Assembly: GCF_003522965.1 (NCBI RefSeq)
Contig: NZ_CP031513.1
Coordinates: forward strand, 558,001-622,000
DNA: 64,000 nt
Direction: 5' to 3'
Source: Bombilactobacillus bombi
Lineage (GTDB): Bacteria; Bacillota; Bacilli; Lactobacillales; Lactobacillaceae
Made by a program: the position numbers and the translations under genes. This document shows, piece by piece, positions 46,238-54,751 of this stretch (its first letter is position 1; the number at the start of each line of letters is the position of its first letter). Under the pieces are notes generated by a model that ran no database searches, was not told where the DNA came from, and saw only the letters and a list, made by a program, of their open reading frames with translations.

Positions 46238-47533
46238 ATGCAGCAAATTAATATTATTGATGCCCCAAAGCATGTTGATGAAGAAGTGAAGATTGGCGTT
46301 TGGCTCACTGACAAACGTTCTTCTGGGAAAATTGCTTTCTTACAATTACGTGATGGTACTGCCTATTTTCAAGGTGTTGTCGTCAAAAGCAATGTCAGTG
46401 AAGAAGTTTTTGAAATAGCTAAAAAATTACGCCAAGAAACAAGTTTTTATGTAACCGGCATTATCCATCAAGATAAACGGTCTCATTTCGGCTATGAAAT
46501 TGAGGTTTCTAATTTAGAAGTTGTTGGTGAAAGTGAAGATTTTCCAATCACTCCTAAAGAGCATGGGATTGAATTTTTATTAGATAATCGGCATCTATGG
46601 TTACGTTCACGGCGTCCTTTTGCTATTATGAGAATTCGTGATGAATTAATTCGTGCTACTTACACTTTCTTTCATCAAGAAGGCTTCATAAAATTTGATG
46701 CTCCATTATTGACAGGTACTGCCCCAGAAGGAACGACTGAATTATTTGCCACTGACTACTTTGATACTGAAGCTTATTTGTCTCAAAGTGGTCAGCTATA
46801 TGAAGAAGTGGGGGCAATGGCCTTTGATAAAGTGTACTCTTTTGGACCAACGTTCCGTGCAGAAAAATCTAAAACACGCCGTCATTTGACTGAATTTTGG
46901 ATGATTGAACCTGAAATGGCATTTATGCATCAAGAAGAAAGTTTACAGATTCAAGAACGTTATATTGCTTTCTTAGTACAGTCTGTCTTGGATAATTGCC
47001 AATACGAATTAAAGCTTTTAGATCGTGATCCAGAAGTTTTGGCTCGTTATACTAAAACCCCATATCCACGGATTTCTTATGATGAAGCTATCAAGCTTTG
47101 TCAAGAGGGGGGAATTGATATTCAATGGGGTGATGATTTTGGTGCACCCGAAGAGACATATATTTCCGATCAATTTGAACAACCAGTTTTTGTTTTGAAT
47201 TATCCTAAGGCTATTAAACCTTTCTATATGAAGTCTCATCCTACTAGAGATGATTTATATATTTGTGCTGATATGCTGGCTCCTGAAGGCTACGGTGAAA
47301 TCATTGGTGGTTCTGAAAGAGAAGCAGATTATGATAAGTTAAAAGCTGAAATGGTTAAAAAGGGCTTAGATTTAGAAGCTTATGATTGGTACTTAGATTT
47401 ACGTAAGTACGGTTCTGTACCACATGCTGGTTTTGGCTTAGGGTTAGAACGGGCCATTACTTGGATTTGTCATTTGGATCATTTACGTGAAGCTATTCCG
47501 TTCCCAAGAATGATTAATCGATTACGCCCTTAA
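46238..47533 (+). CDS. asnS: Asparaginyl-tRNA synthetase
   Basis: The 431-residue class II synthetase charges tRNA-Asn. An OB-fold anticodon domain (1-110) has [19 protein letters not shown] and FLQLRDGT. Class II motif 2 [20 protein letters not shown] is split as [12 protein letters not shown] and [13 protein letters not shown] near 205, and motif 3 [14 protein letters not shown] is near 400. TTGGAGG precedes ATG. A terminator follows at 47552. There is no T-box leader in the 29 bases upstream. Confidence 0.95.
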   Translation: MQQINIIDAPKHVDEEVKIGVWLTDKRSSGKIAFLQLRDGTAYFQGVVVKSNVSEEVFEIAKKLRQETSFYVTGIIHQDKRSHFGYEIEVSNLEVVGESEDFPITPKEHGIEFLLDNRHLWLRSRRPFAIMRIRDELIRATYTFFHQEGFIKFDAPLLTGTAPEGTTELFATDYFDTEAYLSQSGQLYEEVGAMAFDKVYSFGPTFRAEKSKTRRHLTEFWMIEPEMAFMHQEESLQIQERYIAFLVQSVLDNCQYELKLLDRDPEVLARYTKTPYPRISYDEAIKLCQEGGIDIQWGDDFGAPEETYISDQFEQPVFVLNYPKAIKPFYMKSHPTRDDLYICADMLAPEGYGEIIGGSEREADYDKLKAEMVKKGLDLEAYDWYLDLRKYGSVPHAGFGLGLERAITWICHLDHLREAIPFPRMINRLRP

Positions 47534-47551
47534 TTAGAAAAATTATTACAG

Positions 47552-47584
47552 GAGGATGGGACAACATTTTGTTCCATCCTCTTT
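47552..47584 (+). terminator. Rho-independent terminator after asnS
   Basis: GAGGATGG pairs with CCATCCTC, with an inner GAC/GT extension, followed by TTT. Confidence 0.8.
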
Positions 47585-47635
47585 CATTAAAGTATGTATA
47601 GTATTAAGTTATCTTTTTAAGAAAGTGGTGTAATA

Positions 47636-48247
47636 ATGGTTAATTGGAAAAGTGTCGTCAATGCCGGTAGTACTAGTATTAATAACTTATTAATCCAACA
47701 TTTTCAAGATTTAAAATTAACGAGTGAAGAATTTGTCTTATTTGTCAATTTAAAGATGTTTCAAGAATTGGGTGTCAAATTTCCTTCAACTGCTCAATTG
47801 ACTCACAATACTGGTTTTTCGGCTGCTCAAATTTATCAATTAACACAAAGTTTAATTGATAAAAAATTAATCAAAATTCAATCCCAAACTAGTGAAAATC
47901 ATAAATTTCAAGATTACTACGACTTATCACCGGTTTATGAAGCTTTGCAAAATTTGCAGGAATCTTCAAAACCTGCCCAAAAAGATGATGCCGCGCAGAC
48001 TATTTTTCAAAAAATTGAAGTGGAATTTGGTCGACCATTGTCACCCATTGAACGACAAACGATTCAAGAATGGTTAACCCAAGACAATTACAGCCCTGAA
48101 ATTATTAATTTAGCTTTAAAAGAGGCAGTTTTAAATCAAGTTTATTCTTTAAAATATATAGATCGTATTTTGATTAATTGGGAAAAACAACACATCACCA
48201 CCGCAGCTCAACTCCAAAATAATAAGTCACATTATGGAGGTAATTAA
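47636..48247 (+). CDS. dnaD: DnaD replication-initiation protein
   Basis: The 203-residue primosomal protein has an N-terminal winged helix (1-95; LTSEEFVLFVNLKMF) and a C-terminal DnaD/DDBH2 domain (115-195) with FGRPLSPIERQTIQEW, ALKEAVLNQVYSLKYIDRIL and NW near the end. It acts with DnaB-like and DnaI proteins to load the replicative helicase. GAAAGTGG precedes ATG. The nth gene follows two bases downstream, as in Bacillus. Confidence 0.9.
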   Translation: MVNWKSVVNAGSTSINNLLIQHFQDLKLTSEEFVLFVNLKMFQELGVKFPSTAQLTHNTGFSAAQIYQLTQSLIDKKLIKIQSQTSENHKFQDYYDLSPVYEALQNLQESSKPAQKDDAAQTIFQKIEVEFGRPLSPIERQTIQEWLTQDNYSPEIINLALKEAVLNQVYSLKYIDRILINWEKQHITTAAQLQNNKSHYGGN

Positions 48248-48249
48248 AA

Positions 48250-48894
48250 TTGTTATCTGCCCCTCAAATTAATCAAGCCTTTCAAATTATTTTAAAAGAA
48301 TTTCCCAACGCGGGTCCTAGTTTACAAGCTCAAAGTAATTTTCAATATTTAATTGCAGTCTTACTAAGTGCGCAAACAACAGATAAGTCAGTTAATCAGG
48401 TGACTCCAAAATTATTCCAGCAATTTCCTACTCCACAAGCAATGGCAACAGCTACAATATCTGAAATCGAGCCATTAATTAAATCTATTGGTTTGTATCA
48501 TAATAAAGCACGTTATTTAGTTGCCTGTGCTCAAAATTTATGTCGCCATTTTAATGGCGAAGTACCCTCAGTTAAATCGCAATTGGTTACCTTGCCGGGG
48601 GTCGGAACTAAAACTGCCAATGTTGTCTTAGCAGATTGCTTCGGTATTCCTGCATTTGCTGTTGATACTCATGTTAGTGCAATTTCTAAGAGGCTCCATT
48701 TTGTATCTTCTACAGCAACAGTCAATCAAATCGAGCGTCGTATTACTAGTGCTTTGCCAGATAATCTGTGGATTAGGGGACATCATGCTTTAATTGAATT
48801 GGGAAGAAAATATAACTTTCATAATGAAAAACAAATCCAAGATTTGCTTATTGTGCAAATCTGTGATCAATGGGAATTGAGTAATCAAAAATAA
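48250..48894 (+). CDS. nth: Endonuclease III lacking the iron-sulfur motif
   Basis: The 214-residue base-excision glycosylase/AP lyase removes oxidised pyrimidines. The helix-hairpin-helix LPGVGTKTANVV contains the catalytic Lys, and the Asp is in FAVDTHVSAI. LLSAQTTDKSVNQVTPKLF is also conserved. The usual C-x6-C-x2-C-x5-C after the catalytic core is missing: the end IQDLLIVQICDQWEL has only one Cys. The start is TTG 48250 with GGAGG upstream. Activity is likely retained because the active-site residues are present. Confidence 0.9.
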   Translation: MLSAPQINQAFQIILKEFPNAGPSLQAQSNFQYLIAVLLSAQTTDKSVNQVTPKLFQQFPTPQAMATATISEIEPLIKSIGLYHNKARYLVACAQNLCRHFNGEVPSVKSQLVTLPGVGTKTANVVLADCFGIPAFAVDTHVSAISKRLHFVSSTATVNQIERRITSALPDNLWIRGHHALIELGRKYNFHNEKQIQDLLIVQICDQWELSNQK

Positions 48895-48922
48895 CAAATA
48901 ATCTGGGAAAAAGATCAGCATT

Positions 48923-48969
48923 AATAGATTCAAACCTTTGGAAAATCCAAAATTTTGAATCTATTTTTT
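48923..48969 (+). terminator. Terminator after nth
   Basis: AATAGATTCAAA pairs with TTTGAATCTATT, followed by TTTT. Confidence 0.8.
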
Positions 48970-49069
48970 ATGCATTTACCATTGAGTGTAAGTTGTTTAT
49001 CATAGTTAGCCCAAAACTTGGTTAATTGAGATAAAGTCATTATCATTAACAGGATTCCTAATTTAATTG

Positions 49070-49143
49070 AAATTGTCTCTTTGCTTCACCACCATATCCG
49101 GTATCTGCCACAATGTATTTGAATAAGTTTAGCCGGAGCATTT
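49070..49143 (-). mobile_element. Fragment of a transposase (IS1182-like)
   Basis: On the minus strand one frame reads LFKYIVADTGYGGEA, matching the VADAGYGSE motif of IS1182-type transposases. No open frame surrounds it. The flanks 48970-49069 and 49144-49348 show nothing else that I can name. Confidence 0.45.
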
Positions 49144-49348
49144 TTTATTTTATAGTATCGTGATGTACTAAAATTACAAAGACAAATATCTCTTTCAACA
49201 ACGAAGCACATCTTTTCGAGATAAGTTGCCAAAAATAAATTATATCATTCTAAGAATGAAAATTAGTGAATATTAAAAGGACATAGCACTAACAGCACCA
49301 ACTACAACAGTTTTTTAATATTAAACGTAAATAAAATTAAAAAATATA

Positions 49349-49378
49349 TTGACTTTTAATTTTATTTTTAGATATAAT
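49349..49378 (+). promoter_or_regulatory. Strong promoter before the small secreted-peptide frame
   Basis: TTGACT (49349) and TATAAT (49373) are 18 bases apart, 40 bases before ATG 49419. Confidence 0.65.
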
Positions 49379-49418
49379 CCCAACATAGAAAATTTATAAA
49401 AACCTGGAGGTGTCACCA

Positions 49419-49517
49419 ATGAAACAAACTATTAAAAGAGCAAGTGTAATTACCCTTTTAGCTATTTCACTCGGCGCAACAACAACTCCATCACGCTGGG
49501 GCAGCTACATTGAATAA
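49419..49517 (+). pseudogene. Frameshifted small secreted peptide (bacteriocin-like precursor?)
   Basis: ATG has a consensus TGGAGGTG site. The 32 codons encode a positively charged start MKQTIKRAS and a hydrophobic core VITLLAISLGATTT, a signal peptide. Near 49490 the frame appears shifted: the +1 frame continues LGAATLNNQSTT. Further pieces (AYAKIPQSIINK near 49600, then EIMLGATGMDLHF near 49640) lie in two frames, suggesting an ancestral secreted peptide of roughly 80 residues. A two-helix membrane protein gene follows. The resemblance to a bacteriocin plus immunity pair is inference; I recognise no family. Confidence 0.5.
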
Positions 49518-49704
49518 CCAATCAACAACAATTTAATAAAGAGAATTAAAAAAATAAATTTTAGATTATGGTAAGCAACAAGATTCAAAAGCATACGCCA
49601 AAATTCCTCAATCTATCATAAATAAACAGCGGCGGAAATTATGTTAGGGGCAACAGGAATGGATTTACACTTTATTTAAATTCAGAAAAGTGGGGATACC
49701 AATA

Positions 49705-49881
49705 ATGAAAAAAAAACAAGTAGAAAGAATAATACCAGTAATAGTTTTACTTTTAATTTATATGCCATCTTATTATTTCATTGTTCCATTATTCAAAAAT
49801 CAAAAATTAGGAAACATATTAATGTCATTAATATGTATAGCAATAATTTGCATTACAACATCAAAAATAGAAAAAAAATAA
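49705..49881 (+). CDS. Small two-helix membrane protein, possible immunity protein
   Basis: The 58-residue protein starts MKKKQVERI, has two hydrophobic helices (about 8-28 and 36-52) and a basic end. GTG 49690 is also in frame, but GGGGA lies before ATG 49705. The size, topology and position after a decayed secreted peptide fit a small bacteriocin immunity protein, though no family is recognised. It could be a remnant without function. Confidence 0.5.
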   Translation: MKKKQVERIIPVIVLLLIYMPSYYFIVPLFKNQKLGNILMSLICIAIICITTSKIEKK

Positions 49882-49912
49882 AAAGTATAGAAAAATGGAA
49901 TGCCTCATAATT

Positions 49913-50209
49913 GTTAGACAAAGACTAGCGATTGTGAGGTATTTATTATGACTTAATATCTCTGAAAAATTCAAAGTCAAAGTTGTTCAAGAATATACTC
50001 AGTTGTACAGCACTCAACGTATTCTTCAAAACTCCAAGGCTAAACGCCTAGCGAATATCGAAGACAAGCATTTTTTTAGTGTACCTTAAAATTTCTAAAA
50101 GATTAGTTCAAAGAAGAAAACAAAAAGCAAAAACCAAAATTAGTTTAAAATGGTTTTTGCTTTTTTAAGATTTTGCTTATGCAGTTTAAGAAATTCTAGA
50201 GTGTCTAAC
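49913..50209 (+). mobile_element. Internally deleted IS3-family relic
   Basis: The left end GTTAGACA (49913) and right end TGTCTAAC (to 50209) are inverted. A broken OrfA start follows ATG 49948 (frame SEKFKVKVVQEYTQ after a one-base shift, with a stop at codon 3). The right 100 bases, including the GCAAAAACC/GGTTTTTGC hairpin, match the relic at 2216. About 1 kb of transposase is missing. The right end lies eight bases from the pbp1A stop codon. Confidence 0.65.
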
Positions 50210-50217
50210 GTTTTGTT

Positions 50218-52530
50218 TTATTGAGTAGGGGGTTGACCATTATTGGCCGGGGGCGCGACTGGAGGAGTATTAGAAGCAGGCGGAGTTGTGGAATTGGAAT
50301 TATTATCAGTATTATTATTAGGATTAGTAGCACTATTGCCATTGGTAGGTGGGGTAGTGGTGTCAGGAGAACTGTTAGTTGAATTATTGTTATTAGAATT
50401 GGAATTATTATCCCAATCACTATTACTGCGATTATCATCATCAGTACCAAATTCAGCGCTATTATTAGAATGTGCGCGTCGACCACGATTAGGTACGACT
50501 TCATTTGCACTATTGTCGTTGTTGTTATTAATAGTCGAATGAGCTGGAATATTATTAGGACGATGATGACGAATATATAAGATGTTGGTTCCAGCCACCC
50601 GAACTACACTGTACGGTTTATTCCAATTTTGGTTATTGGAATGTGCTGCTAAATAACGCATCAAATGCTGATATATTTGTGCCGCAATTTTTTGTTGAGT
50701 AGCGTCTAGTCCATGGATATTAGGTTGATCATAGCCAGTCCATACGCCAATAGCATAATTTTTGGTGTATCCAGTAAATAAAGTATCTTTAGACATATTT
50801 GCTAATGAAGGATTACGGGCAATTTCTTCATTGCTATAGTTACTCGAGCCGGTTTTACCTGCTTGATAAAGGCCACTAATATAAGCTTGTGAGCCCATTC
50901 CTGTAGGTTTCACAACATCTTTTAAAATGTCAGTAATTAAATAAGCAGTAGCTTCGCTCATTACCTTTTTACCAGTAGGATCATAGTGGTGGTTAAAACC
51001 ATCAATAGTTTGAATTTTGGAAACATAGCTAGGTTTATAATAAGTGCCACCATTAGCAAAAGCTGAGTATGCACTAGCTAATTGTAAAGAAGAAACCTCA
51101 CTGCCGATTCCCGCAGATAATCCTTCATTTTGAGGCACATTAATTCCCATATTACGGGCAAATTTACGTGCTCGATCAAATCCTACCGTTCCTAATGTGC
51201 GAATTGCCGGAACATTACGAGATTCAGCTAAAGCTGTACGCATGGTAATATTACCCATATAAGAATAATCCCAATTATTTAAACTGATATTGGTGCCAGG
51301 ATAGGTGTAAGGAGTATCTCGAACAATTTGATTAGTAGGCCAATGTAAATATTCAATTGCAGGTGCATAATCCAAAATAGGCTTCATTGTGGAACCGTTG
51401 CTGCGAGAAGTTTGAACTGCTCGATTTAATCCTAACTGCACATCACCTAATTTGCGCCCGCCAATCATTGCAATTACGGCGCCATTATTAGGATCAACGA
51501 CGCTAACGCCTGTTTGAAATAAATTATTAGGAAAAGCAATTTCATCGCTATTAACTATTTCATATAAACGTTTTTGCACTTTGGTATCCATATTAACAGT
51601 AATTTTTAAGTTATCGCGATAAGGATCGAAACCTTTCGCTTTAACTTCATGAATCACTTCTTTTATATAGGGATCTACAATTAATTTATTTTCTCCAACT
51701 CCCGTGTTCGGGCGATAGGCTTTCAAACCTGAAGTAATTGGGGTATTTTTAGCATTCTGAGCTTGTTCTAAAGTGATTTTATGATTGTTGTACATAGCTT
51801 TTAATACTAAATCACGTCTGGTTTTAGCTGCATCAGGATTTTTATATGGATCATAATTATTAGGTGCTTGTGGCATTCCAGCCAGCAGTGCCATTTGTTC
51901 TAAAGTTAATTGATTGAGATTTTTACCAAAGTAATAATGAGCTGCTGTTTGAAATCCATATGTCCCATTAGCCAAATATACTTTGTTTAAATAATATTCT
52001 AAAATTTGATCTTTAGAAAAATTTCTCTCTACCTTGACTGCTAACCAAACTTCTTGCATTTTACGCTTCAAAGTTTGATCAGATTTTTTAGTGGAAAAAA
52101 CCGACAACTTAATTAATTGTTGCGTTAGCGTACTTCCACCTTGAATAGAGTCTCCTCGCAAATTATTAATTGCTGCCATAAAAATCCGAAATGGATTGAA
52201 ACCTAAATGTTCTTGATAAAAATGCCGATCTTCTGTAGAAATAATAGCATCTTTCATAGATTGGGGTACTTTATCAATGGTAATATAGGTTCGATTTTCA
52301 TTACCTAATGTTGTAATTTCTTGTCCTTTATGATCATAAATAGTTGAAGAACCACCACTTTGTAAAATTTCTGAGTTGACTCTAGGAGCGCTAATACCAT
52401 AATAGACAAAAACAACGACCATTATAACAATCAAAGCCAAGATAGCATTTAAAAGGTATTTAAGTCCTTTATGATGAGATTTTTGCGGTTTTTTTTGACG
52501 ATGATATTTTTCAATACGTGAATTAGCCAT
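50218..52530 (-). CDS. ponA: Class A penicillin-binding protein 1A
   Basis: The 770-residue bifunctional enzyme polymerises and cross-links peptidoglycan outside the membrane. It has one helix (28-50), a glycosyltransferase 51 domain with TEDRHFYQEHLGF and GGSTLTQQLIKL, and a transpeptidase with SNGSTMKP (Ser-x-x-Lys), SRN (in ALAESRNVPAI) and KTGSSNYS. The last 110 residues are a low-complexity Asn/Ser/Pro/Thr tail. It overlaps recU by 8 bases, as in Bacillus recU-ponA. AGGAG precedes ATG. Confidence 0.94.
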   Translation of the reverse strand: MANSRIEKYHRQKKPQKSHHKGLKYLLNAILALIVIMVVVFVYYGISAPRVNSEILQSGGSSTIYDHKGQEITTLGNENRTYITIDKVPQSMKDAIISTEDRHFYQEHLGFNPFRIFMAAINNLRGDSIQGGSTLTQQLIKLSVFSTKKSDQTLKRKMQEVWLAVKVERNFSKDQILEYYLNKVYLANGTYGFQTAAHYYFGKNLNQLTLEQMALLAGMPQAPNNYDPYKNPDAAKTRRDLVLKAMYNNHKITLEQAQNAKNTPITSGLKAYRPNTGVGENKLIVDPYIKEVIHEVKAKGFDPYRDNLKITVNMDTKVQKRLYEIVNSDEIAFPNNLFQTGVSVVDPNNGAVIAMIGGRKLGDVQLGLNRAVQTSRSNGSTMKPILDYAPAIEYLHWPTNQIVRDTPYTYPGTNISLNNWDYSYMGNITMRTALAESRNVPAIRTLGTVGFDRARKFARNMGINVPQNEGLSAGIGSEVSSLQLASAYSAFANGGTYYKPSYVSKIQTIDGFNHHYDPTGKKVMSEATAYLITDILKDVVKPTGMGSQAYISGLYQAGKTGSSNYSNEEIARNPSLANMSKDTLFTGYTKNYAIGVWTGYDQPNIHGLDATQQKIAAQIYQHLMRYLAAHSNNQNWNKPYSVVRVAGTNILYIRHHRPNNIPAHSTINNNNDNSANEVVPNRGRRAHSNNSAEFGTDDDNRSNSDWDNNSNSNNNNSTNSSPDTTTPPTNGNSATNPNNNTDNNSNSTTPPASNTPPVAPPANNGQPPTQ

Positions 52531-53134
52531 GATTTTCTCCTGTTTGGTTAATTAGTTGGCGGCAAATATCTAAATAGGGTAAGATAGGGTTATAGCCAGC
52601 CTTAATTTCTAAGGATTTTTTTTCAATGAATGCCAATGGTATTGATTTTTTACCACCCTTAATGGCACTTTGCCAAAAGTCAATTAGCACTTGTGCAGGC
52701 AACACAAAATAACGTTGGAGTGTTACAAATTTAATAATTGCAAAACAAATACCAGCTTGTTGCAAGCAACTATCTAGATGTTGAATTTGATGTTCATGAA
52801 AGTTGCTCAAGGGAAATGAACGTTTGTGTCGTGTTTCTTTGGCTTCAAAGTCAATGTAATGTCCTTGATAGACACCGTTATAATCAGTTGTGGATGCTTG
52901 CCGAAAATAGGCTTCTTTAATCACTGCGCGGCTGCGTTTAGGATAATCAACTTTGACAATTTGAATCGGTGTCGGTTTTTTATAAATGACGGCCACCTTG
53001 TGATTACGATAATAAGCATTACTTTCGTTGATTTCTTGTTCCAAGGTCATTCCACGATCACCAAAAATTGTCGGTCCTTTTTTGGTAATCGAATTAGCTG
53101 TCAAGTTTGTGCCTTGGGGATAATTAATAGTCAA
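52523..53134 (-). CDS. recU: Holliday junction resolvase RecU
   Basis: The 203-residue nuclease resolves recombination intermediates. Motifs include FGDRGMTLEQEINESN, the catalytic STTDYNGVYQGHYIDFEAKET (split: STTDYNGVYQG and YIDFEAKET) and FAIIKF. The start is TTG 53134 with AGGAGTG nine bases upstream. It is co-transcribed with ponA, linking recombination or chromosome segregation to wall growth as in Bacillus. Confidence 0.93.
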   Translation of the reverse strand: MTINYPQGTNLTANSITKKGPTIFGDRGMTLEQEINESNAYYRNHKVAVIYKKPTPIQIVKVDYPKRSRAVIKEAYFRQASTTDYNGVYQGHYIDFEAKETRHKRSFPLSNFHEHQIQHLDSCLQQAGICFAIIKFVTLQRYFVLPAQVLIDFWQSAIKGGKKSIPLAFIEKKSLEIKAGYNPILPYLDICRQLINQTGENHG

Positions 53135-53198
53135 ATTATATCACTCCTAGCTGTTGAATATTATATCATGGTTCCTTAATGGACAAGAAAGATACTAA

Positions 53199-53756
53199 AT
53201 GGAAAATATTAAAAATTTATGGGTCAGTGGATATCGTTCCTATGAATTAGGAATTTTTCAAGATGAGGATCCCAAAAAGAAAATTATTATGGATTATTTG
53301 ACACAAATTTTACAAGATTATTGTGAAGATGGTTTGCAATGGATTTTAACAGGCGGTCAATTAGGAATCGAACAATATACGATTGAAACAGTTAAAAAAA
53401 ATTCAATATTTCAAACCTATCACTTAAAAACAGCAATTATGTTACCATTTACTAATATAGCAAACAATTGGAGTGAAAAAAATCAACAACGCTTTGCCCT
53501 TGCTCAACAACAAGCTGATTATGTGAACAGCGTTAGTGCACAAGATTATGTAAATCCAAGTCAATTTACTAATTGGCAACAATTTATGTTGCAACATACG
53601 GATGCTGGTTTAATGGTTTATGACTTAGAACATCCAGGAAAAGCACAATATGAATATCGGGCTATTAAACAATATCAAAAAGAGCATGATTATGATTTGC
53701 GGTTAGTTGATTTTTATGATTTGCAAGATTTTATTGATGCACAAGTAGATTTTTAA
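53199..53756 (+). CDS. ypsA: YpsA-family protein (DUF1273)
   Basis: The 185-residue SLOG-superfamily protein has LWVSGYRSYELGIF at the N-terminus, WILTGGQLGIEQYTIE near 50 and KTAIMLPF, with AQYEYR near the end. The glycine-rich motif suggests nucleotide or ADP-ribose binding. In Firmicutes it is encoded between recU and gpsB, as here. Its overexpression affects cell division in Bacillus; its molecular role is not settled. Confidence 0.88.
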   Translation: MENIKNLWVSGYRSYELGIFQDEDPKKKIIMDYLTQILQDYCEDGLQWILTGGQLGIEQYTIETVKKNSIFQTYHLKTAIMLPFTNIANNWSEKNQQRFALAQQQADYVNSVSAQDYVNPSQFTNWQQFMLQHTDAGLMVYDLEHPGKAQYEYRAIKQYQKEHDYDLRLVDFYDLQDFIDAQVDF

Positions 53757-53801
53757 AAAAAACTAAAGTTCTACGTTATTAAGAAAGCGGCCACTAGTTT
53801 T

Positions 53802-53810
53802 TGTTATAAT
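53802..53810 (+). promoter_or_regulatory. Extended -10 promoter of gpsB
   Basis: TGTTATAAT is a TGn-type extended -10 with no good -35. It lies 27 bases before the start codon. Confidence 0.5.
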
Positions 53811-53836
53811 GAATTAGTAAGATTGGGGTGTATTAA

Positions 53837-54274
53837 ATGACAGAGGTTAAATTAAGTCCAAAACAAATTGTAGAGAAAAGATTTAAAACTGCCATAAAAG
53901 GGTATAGTGCTAAAGAGGTCGATGCTTTTTTAGATGAAATTATTCAAGACTATGAAGCATATGAAAAAACAATTGCTGATTTAAAGTCTGAAAATAAACG
54001 TCTCATTGATCAAATTGATAATAATAGTGGTGTTAAGACTGAAGTTAGTCCCAAAGAAACTGCACAGTCAGTAACACCTGTGAGTTCTGTTACCGATTCT
54101 TTGGACAATTCAGCTCCAGGAACAACTTATTATGACATTTTAAAACGATTATCTAATCTAGAACGGCACGTATTTGGTCAATCAGCAACAGTTGCAAATA
54201 CTGTTAATTATGCTAAAGCTGACGATCAGCGCCAACCGATTGTTAATTCAAGCGATCAATTACCACGAGATTGA
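53837..54274 (+). CDS. gpsB: Cell-division adaptor GpsB
   Basis: The 145-residue DivIVA-like protein has a conserved N-terminal region (LSPKQIVEKRFKTAIKGYS, AKEVDAFLDEIIQDYE) that binds penicillin-binding proteins, a coiled coil (45-75), a disordered linker and a C-terminal helix (about 105-118; DILKRLSNLERHVFG) that trimerises. GGGGTG precedes ATG. It coordinates septal and side-wall synthesis and shares the neighbourhood with pbp1A. Confidence 0.92.
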   Translation: MTEVKLSPKQIVEKRFKTAIKGYSAKEVDAFLDEIIQDYEAYEKTIADLKSENKRLIDQIDNNSGVKTEVSPKETAQSVTPVSSVTDSLDNSAPGTTYYDILKRLSNLERHVFGQSATVANTVNYAKADDQRQPIVNSSDQLPRD

Positions 54275-54317
54275 ATTAAAGGCTAGCATTTTTAGGTCAG
54301 AGAGTGTAAGATATTAA

Positions 54318-54699
54318 ATGCAGGTTTTGTGTAATCGCGGTTTGTTTATTGCAAACTGAGGAAAGTCCACGCCGGCATAAGCTGCAATGCTTATAGTGTT
54401 CGCGTTCAGCCCAATAAGCTGGAGAATCTGTTAATCAGATTACGGCGGTGAAAATTCTAAGGTCTTAACAAAGGCTATGTACGAGTAACCTGAAAGTGCC
54501 ACAGAGACGCATACTTTTGGAAACAAAAGATTGGAACGGGTAAACCCCACGAGCAGGAAACCCAAACTTTGGTAGGGGAGTTTCGACACGGGGAATTAAA
54601 CTCACGTCGAAAACACTGTAAAGTGTAGATAGATGATTACAAAAGGCAGTTAGTGGCGTAACTGCTGGAACAGAACGTGGCTTATAGAAATCTGCTAAG
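54318..54699 (+). ncRNA. rnpB: RNase P RNA, Bacillus type (type B)
   Basis: The catalytic RNA that matures tRNA 5' ends is recognised by GAGGAAAGTCCACGC (5' part of P4 and J3/4) near 54358 and ACAGAACGTGGCTTATAG (3' part of P4) near 54670. GGTAGGGGAGTTTCGACACG and CACGAGCAGGAAACCCAA lie between. CAGGTTT (54321) can pair with AAATCTG (54688) to close P1; ends are estimated from this. The gene lies between gpsB and rlmL, its usual site in lactobacilli. Confidence 0.93.
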
Positions 54700-54701
54700 C
54701 C

Positions 54702-54731
54702 AAAGGGTGGACAACTATGTCCGCCCTTTTT
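54702..54731 (+). terminator. Terminator of rnpB
   Basis: AAAGGG-GGACA pairs with TGTCC-CCCTTT, followed by TTTT. Confidence 0.85.
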
Positions 54732-54751
54732 ATATATAGAAGGAGAAAATT

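Noticed and set aside
50243-50542. Plus-strand frame rich in Leu and Val opposite the end of pbp1A
   Set aside because: It is the mirror of the Asn/Ser-rich tail, without a ribosome site.
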